This document shows positions 58,784 to 64,000 of a stretch of 64,000 nt of DNA, in pieces. The notes below the pieces were generated by a model. That model was not told the origin of the DNA. It was given only the letters and a program-made list of their open reading frames with translations, and ran no database searches. Made by a program: the position numbers and the translations under genes. Every line of letters begins with the position of its first letter. Within the stretch, counting starts at the first letter, position 1. The DNA comes from Amyelois transitella (taxonomy: Eukaryota; Arthropoda; Insecta; Lepidoptera; Pyralidae), in NCBI RefSeq assembly GCF_032362555.1, contig NC_083517.1:206001-270000 (forward strand), read 5' to 3'.

Positions 58784-61700
58784 GTAAGTGACTTATAAAC
58801 GGATGGATTTTGTCTTTTATCATGTCACTAGCTGTGCCCGCGACTTCGTCCGCGTGGAATAGTTATTTTGGGCATCATTGAAGCCCTCAAGGATGAATAA
58901 TTTTCCCCCTTTTTTCACATTTTCCATTATTTCTTTGCTCCTAATAGTTGCAACGGGATGTTATATAGCCTCGATAAATGCTCTATTAAAAATAATTTTT
59001 CAATTCGAACCAGTAGTTTCTGAGATTAGCGCGTTCAAACAAACAAACTTTCAGCTTTATAATATTAGTATAGATTTGTAACCTATAGGCAGGAAGCAAA
59101 TACTCATAGAATAAGGGCCGGTCGGGTGGGGGAAACGGGAATCCGCTGCCTGGCGAAGCGGCCCTGGGTTGAAGGCGCGTTTGTGCCCTAGCCGGTAGAA
59201 TTGAAGGCCTACGGGTCACCCCGCTGGCCGCTCCGTGGTAGTAGCCGCTGGAAATGGGGGTGAGGGTAGCCCTTGCTCCGGGCAACAAGCGGTAGGCGTC
59301 GTCATCGTGTGGTTTTAGGGTGTTCAAGCTTCAGATAATCCCGTAGCTGGCCGGGTAGACGAAGTTCCAAATGTTAAAAAAAAAATGGAATACTTTTATT
59401 ACTAATAGTATCATGTAAGCTGTTTTTGAAAAATAAAAATGTAATGATTGATTGATCATCATCCTCCTGGCGTTAGTGCCGGTTGTGTCGTCTCGTCTCT
59501 GGACTAGGGACCGAGAACCCATGACAACGATCCAGCAAATTCAAATTCAAACTTCGCGACGCCGTTTTTATCGCGCGAAAATTTATCGCTGTCCCGTTTC
59601 ATGTCATGATAAAAAGTGAAAATAGTTTTTCGCGCGATAAACACGGAGTCGCGCGTGCTACGCTATGGGTGCTGGACTGGGTACCTAGCTCTGATCTTGA
59701 CACGAAGCGACTCCTGTCTGAAGCCCCAAGCTTTGCAGGGGATTATTGGTATACCTGTGTAGGTGTCGTTTCCTCACGATGTTTTCCCTCACCGCAAGAG
59801 CATCGATCAGCAATAAAACTAGTGCACATAAATAAAAAATATATGTGTACTAGAGGCCGCCCGCGACTTCGTCCGCATGGAAACCCTATCAATCCCGCGG
59901 GAACTCTGGGATAAAAAGTAGCCTATGTGTTATTCTGGGTCTTCAGCTACCTACATACCAAATTTCATGGTAATCGGTTCAGTAGTTTTTGCGTGAAAGA
60001 GTAACAAACATCCATACAAACTTTCGCCTTTATAATAGTAGTAGGATTATTGTATATGCTAATATTAATTTTGACGTCTCAGCCTGCCTGGTCTGCTAAT
60101 GAAGATGGGGCCCAAGCGCGCACCACGCAAGCTCAAATAATACCAATTCACTCTTGCCTTGAAAATTCACAAGTTGTATTTATCGCAGCGAATCTCATGA
60201 TAAAACGTTTGGCGACCAAGGATTATGTCGTATCAGTTTCTCTATCTATCAATAGTGCTTAAAATAAGTTATGATTAATTTAATTAATTGAATTATAAGG
60301 ATTTTTCGATACAGACTATAATTGTTACAGCTATAGCTACCGGTGACTCCGATGACACAACTCCGAGCTTCCATAGAAATGGCGAGTTCAACAGATATTA
60401 TTTATACAACAGGTAAACTTACCAACACATTTTCATCGTAATTTTTGAATTTCGGGAAATCGACATGCCAAATTTTTTAGGCTGTGGTATGACATTCAGT
60501 GTTCATCAAGTTCATTTCTTTTTTTTTCTAAAATAACAAATTTTAGAAAAAAAATTAACTGTCCGTTCTGATTGTGTTTTATTTGTATAGTAATTCTACT
60601 GGCAGCTTCGCCCGCGTCAATTTAGCGAGATCTACAAAAAGTGACGAATTTAATTTAACGCTATCTTACAAAAAAGTGACGAAATAAGTACTACCTACTA
60701 CAAAAATCAATCAATCAAAAAGAATACACGTTTTTAGCAAATCCGACGGGAACTATAATTTTTAGCAGGATTACACCCTATGTCCTTTTCCAGACTCTAA
60801 ATTATATATACGTGAATATTTCAAGAACATTAATTTAGTAGGTTACCCGTGAAGAGGTAACAAGCAAACAAATAAACTCACACTCGCATTTATAATATTT
60901 GTTGGAATGTAGGTATACCTATTATATAAATAACATAGCATCGTTTGTAAGTTATCTTTTTATTAAGTTAAATGTGCTTTTCTTAATAAAACAAATTGTT
61001 GTCTTTTATCTTCGATCCTAAATTATTATGACCTGCGTGTAAAAGCAAGTTATGTATATTTTTGTCACCTCGGGGCATTTGTCATTTCGGGAAAATCGAG
61101 ATATCCCTATATGTTATTTCAGATTGTGTTCTATACGTGTACTAAATTTCATTCCGTCCAATCGATTTTGCGTGAAAGAGTAACAAACACACAACACATC
61201 CGCACAACTTTCGTATAGTTATAATATTAGTAAGATGGACTGCTACTGTAAAAAAGTACTGGTCGGTAAAATAAGAAAGACTTTTTTCACGGTCGAGAAA
61301 AAAAAAACATCCTGTACCTCAGTATTGCACGTACGAGCGTTAATTCATACAGGTTCAAAATGTGTCAATCTATTGTAGAACATATTCGTGTGGGGGACAA
61401 GTCACAAGCGATTTTACATATACCTATTAAGAAAAAATATCATAAAAATGTTAAATATGTATATATAGTGGCATGTGGTTTGAAATAAAAGTCGCAATAA
61501 AAAATTACGACTTCATGAAAAGGCATTCTGACATTTCGTTGAGAACGCCGGAATCGACAAGCATGATGCGCCCCGTAGGATTTAACAAACCACGAGTGGA
61601 TCTCTTCTACGACAACCTTGAAAAGCTGATGAAACAGTACAACATTCACACCCTCAAGAATTTATAACTGTGATGAAACTGGTGTCAGTTGCGTGCACAA

Positions 61701-63775
61701 ATATTCGTCCGGTACTAGGTGCCACTTTTTAAAATTATGTTTTTTGTTACCAAAGTTTGTTTGATAGTATTCATTATTTTTTTTTGTTAAATTAATTTGA
61801 TTTCTAACTTTGTTATCTAATATAAGTCATAATTTTATAAACATTCCTTAAATATTTTATGTTTTATTTTGAAATAACCTTAGGTGTCCGCCACTGGGGG
61901 ACTTCCCCCTATTGATTGATGACATTGATTGATTTTCAGCCGAGTGAACGGCCAGCAAATGAGCTTGACCACTCAGAGTTCTGACATCATACAGGGGGTG
62001 ACCACGGTTGTGATTGTGCACGGTCATGAGGAATCCTATCAGACTTCTCTCAACCCTGACCTGAGAAGAGGTAACTAATAAATTATTCCATATCCTTAGC
62101 AATGATAGATGGATAAATAGATTTGTATAAGTTAAGAGCGTCAATGTACTCACGACTAGTACAAGTAAGTTCCTGGGTGACCGAGCCGTGCTCAGTGGAC
62201 CATAAAAAGTAGTTAAATAAAAATAACACCATCCCAAACAAATCCCACGAAAAGAATGGCGAAGAAAAATAATTTCCCAGGCCAGGGATCGAAGCCAGGC
62301 TCATCGACTTTAAAGCCGAATCGCTGGCCAACTCAGCAATCAGGGGACCAGTCGCCGCGCCGAAATTATCGTTATCTTGTGACCATTTTATATGGTAAAT
62401 GTTTTTGGGTGAAAATATGGGAAGAAATATACCTATATTTCAAATTTCAACGAAATCCCTAGAGCGGTTACCGAGAACGCTAATACAGATATGTAAACAT
62501 AAGCGTCAAGTATATTGCTCTAAATGAGCATATAAAATGATCACAGTATGGCGTAAAAGTAAGTTGTCTTCATACATTAAGTCCGAATGTCAGTGGAGCG
62601 GCATCAACCTTTGCAGCCAAAACCTTTTGGATTGATTCTCATCATGCCCTGACCGAGAACCCGGGACTGCATCACAGACGGTGCCAAATCTAATTTAAAA
62701 CAATCATGTACCTAATTTTTGTTGCAGAACTTCTAGAGAGTCAAAATGTCAATGTGATAGCCGTGGATTGGTCTATTATCGCGTCGTTGTCGTACTCTCT
62801 AGCCCAGAACTCTGTGCTCAGTGTCGGCGAGTATATGGCTGGCTTCCTGGCCTTGCAGAACATAAACCCAGCGTCCCTTCATCTAGTGGGATTTAACCTT
62901 GGAGCTCATGTGGTTGGCGTCGCTGGCAGGAGACTTGGACGAGTCGCCAGGATCACAGGTATATCTTCTGTATATGTAAAAGACTAGCTGTGCCCTGTGA
63001 CTTCGTCCGCGTGGAACAGTTATTTTGGGCATCATTGATGGATGGGTGATTCACTACTGACTATTTAATAGTACATTGTAGTTGTGCCGTGTGGTTGCCG
63101 GCAGTGCCGTGTGGTTCCCGGCACCAATACAAAAAAGAATATGACAACTCCATCTCTTTCCCATGGATGTCGTAAAAGTCGATTAAGGGATAGGCTTACA
63201 AACTTGGGATTCTTTTTTAGGCGATGGACTGGCAACCTGTCACTATTTGTAGCTCAATTCTATCATTAAGCCAAATAGCTGAACGTGGCCATTCAGTCTT
63301 TTCAAGACTGTTGGCTCTGTCTACCCCGCAAGGGATATAGACGTCACCATATGTACATTGTAGCACATTCAGAGAGCCCCAAGCACCTTGTAATAACAAT
63401 TGCAAATAAGCAACATTCATACATACATAATCTGGAAACCTTCAAACCTATTCCAGCACTGGATCCGTCAATGAGCAACGTCCGACTGACCAGCACTGAC
63501 GCGAACTACGTCGAGGTCATCCACACTGACGGGTCTTCCAACGGCCTGGGCGTTCAGATCGGCCACGCCGACTTCTTCCCCAACGGAGGCGGTTCCCAGC
63601 CTGGGTGCTGGGGCAACGACGCCTGCAGCCACAACAGGGCGTGGCTGTACTTCGTGGCCTCCATCAGGGATAACACGTTCAATGCCAGGTGCTGCAGAAC
63701 TATACGCCAGAAGAACTTGGACCGCTGTCGTGGCGCTTATTTGCCGATGGGGGGAAATGAGTTGATTAAAACGCC
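58747..63775 (+). CDS. Lipase-family protein with nucleophile Ser replaced by Asn (probable pseudo-enzyme), 3' end outside window
   Basis: Exons 58747-58783, 60331-60412, 61940-62070, 62728-62958 and 63457-63775 join in phase for 266 codons and continue past the donor gtgagtag at 63776. Exon 1 is a signal peptide (MIRSVFVLAIALAIATG across the junction), so the product is probably secreted. Motifs: FNRYYLYNR, TTVVIVHGHEES (oxyanion loop), NVIAVDWS, elbow GFNLGAHVVGVAG where Asn140 (AAC) stands at the serine position, ITALDP with Asp163, VIHTDGSSNGLG, FFPNGGGSQPGC, and CSHNRAWLYFV with His219. Asp and His of the triad are kept and the lid is short, as in insect phospholipase A1-like proteins. 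The change is one base from AGC. Loss of the serine recalls insect yolk proteins, which are lipase homologues without catalysis. The expected YYLxTN C-terminal exon must lie beyond 64000. Confidence 0.85.
58829..59074 (+). mobile_element. Family 4 retroposon in intron 1 of the pseudo-lipase gene
   Basis: ctagctgtgcccgcgacttc to tttataatattagtataga, close in sequence to the copy at 57033-57305. Confidence 0.85.
59085..59340. other. GC-rich block of unknown origin in pseudo-lipase intron 1
   Basis: Sharply GC-rich between two AT-rich retroposons, with a minus-strand open frame rich in Pro, Arg and Ala (HDDDAYRLLPGARATLTP). It may be the 5' part of a LINE; not identified. Confidence 0.4.
59850..60047 (+). 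mobile_element. Family 5 retroposon, copy B
   Basis: Same ends as copy A; lies in intron 1 of the pseudo-lipase gene, 38 kb away. Confidence 0.88.
60331..60412 (+). CDS. Pseudo-lipase gene, exon 2
   Basis: Acceptor attgttacag, donor gtaaac. Encodes the mature N-terminus with an acidic DSDD cluster and the strand FNRYYLYNR. Confidence 0.75.
61473..61732 (+). pseudogene. pogo/Tigger-type DDE transposase fragment, frameshifted
   Basis: A first frame reads MKRHSDISLRTPESTS...GFNKPRVDLFYDNLEKLMKQY, the typical stretch just before the catalytic core of pogo-like transposases. After a one-base slip near 61637 the frame continues FTPSRIYNCDETGVSCVHK, whose DETG carries the first catalytic Asp of the DDE_1 family. 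The remainder of the core is missing. A dead remnant in an intron of the pseudo-lipase gene. Confidence 0.75.
61940..62070 (+). CDS. Pseudo-lipase gene, exon 3
   Basis: Acceptor gattttcag, donor gtaact. Encodes SLTTQSSDIIQGVTTVVIVH and GHEESYQTSL, including the oxyanion-loop motif VHGH. Confidence 0.8.
62636..62672 (-). mobile_element. Family 2 SINE scrap
   Basis: tctcatcatgccctgaccga and acccgggactgcatcacaga. Confidence 0.5.
62728..62958 (+). CDS. Pseudo-lipase gene, exon 4 (altered elbow)
   Basis: Acceptor tttgttgcag, donor gtatat. Encodes VNVIAVDWS, GEYMAGFLALQ and HLVGFNLGAHVVGVAG; the Ser position of the elbow is Asn140. Confidence 0.88.
62983..63045 (+). mobile_element. Family 4 retroposon, head only
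   Basis: gactagctgtgccctgtgac to gttattttgggcatcattga, starting 25 nt after exon 4 of the pseudo-lipase gene. Confidence 0.7.
63081..63356 (+). mobile_element. Family 1 retroposon with doubled head
   Basis: gtgccgtgtggttgccggca is followed at once by gtgccgtgtggttcccggca, then a complete body and tail gtcaccatatgtacatt. In the last visible intron of the pseudo-lipase gene. Confidence 0.85.
63457..63775 (+). CDS. Pseudo-lipase gene, exon 5 (Asp and His)
   Basis: Acceptor ctattccag, strong donor gtgagtag. Contains ALDPS (Asp163), VIHTDG, HADFFPNGGGSQPGC and CSHNRAW (His219). The cysteine spacing near the end (CCRTI...RCRG) is typical of the family. Confidence 0.88.
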
Positions 63776-63799
63776 GTGAGTAGATTTTTTTATATTTAC

Positions 63800-64000
63800 A
63801 TACATATACATATGATCACGTCTTAATCCCTTACGGGGTAGACAGAGCCAACAGTCGTGAAAAGATTGATAGGCCACGTTCAGCTGTTTGGCTTAATGAT
63901 AGAATTGAGATTCAAATAGTGACGGGTTGCTAGTCCATCGCCTTAAAGAAGAATCCCAAGTTTATAAGCCTATCCCTTAGTCGCCTTTTACGACTTCCAT
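63800..64000 (-). mobile_element. Family 1 retroposon, cut by window end
   Basis: acatacatatacatatgatc tail to gccttttacgacttccat at the last base. Confidence 0.85.

Noticed and set aside
63285..63456. N-terminal half of the 164-codon ORF that ends at 63779
   Set aside because: It is SINE and intron sequence read through; the true exon starts after the acceptor at 63456.

Overview
This window looks like a nuclear genome segment from a moth or butterfly (Lepidoptera). It is AT-rich and gene-poor. Every gene is split by introns with clear GT/AG borders. About half the visible sequence is short interspersed retroposon debris with TATG/CATA and CAAA tails and 'ttcgtccgcgtgga'-type LINE/SINE ends, which is typical of lepidopteran genomes. 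There is no bacterial operon structure, CRISPR array or free-standing tRNA/rRNA gene. Gene models were assembled by hand from splice sites, reading phase and protein motifs.

Layout. (1) 1675-2833, plus: a small three-exon gene for a two-helix membrane protein I do not recognise, with a TGA between its halves. (2) 6122-36135, minus: an eight-exon pancreatic-lipase/phospholipase A1-like gene with an intact catalytic triad. Its introns are full of SINEs and hold a ~210-bp-arm inverted repeat (13034-13527), a possible THAP-type exon (12445-12493) and two perfect hairpin clusters. (3) 37534-41985, minus: a four-exon, 892-residue intact gene that fuses a Mutator-like DDE transposase region to a YqaJ/lambda-exonuclease-type nuclease, with a 264-bp MITE just beyond its 3' end. 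This is the most unusual protein here. (4) 41986-50221: repeats only. (5) 50222-55318, plus: a four-exon AIG1/ADTRP-family membrane protein (predicted FAHFA hydrolase) with the catalytic Thr and His in place. (6) 58747 to beyond 63775, plus: a second lipase-family gene with signal peptide, TATA box and GATA sites. Its nucleophile serine is Asn (GFNLG), while the Asp and His remain, so it is probably a catalytically dead lipase homologue. Its 3' end lies outside the window. A frameshifted pogo/Tigger transposase remnant sits in one of its introns (61473-61732).

Together the cellular genes suggest a lipid-hydrolase neighbourhood: an active lipase, a FAHFA-hydrolase-like protein and a pseudo-lipase. 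The transposase/nuclease gene and the dense SINE load are mobile-DNA layers on top. About 40 full or partial copies of one retroposon family (family 1 below, head gtgccgtgtggttcccggca, TATG tail) are present. Target-site duplications at 4742/4868 and 9295/9555 show that it moves by retroposition.
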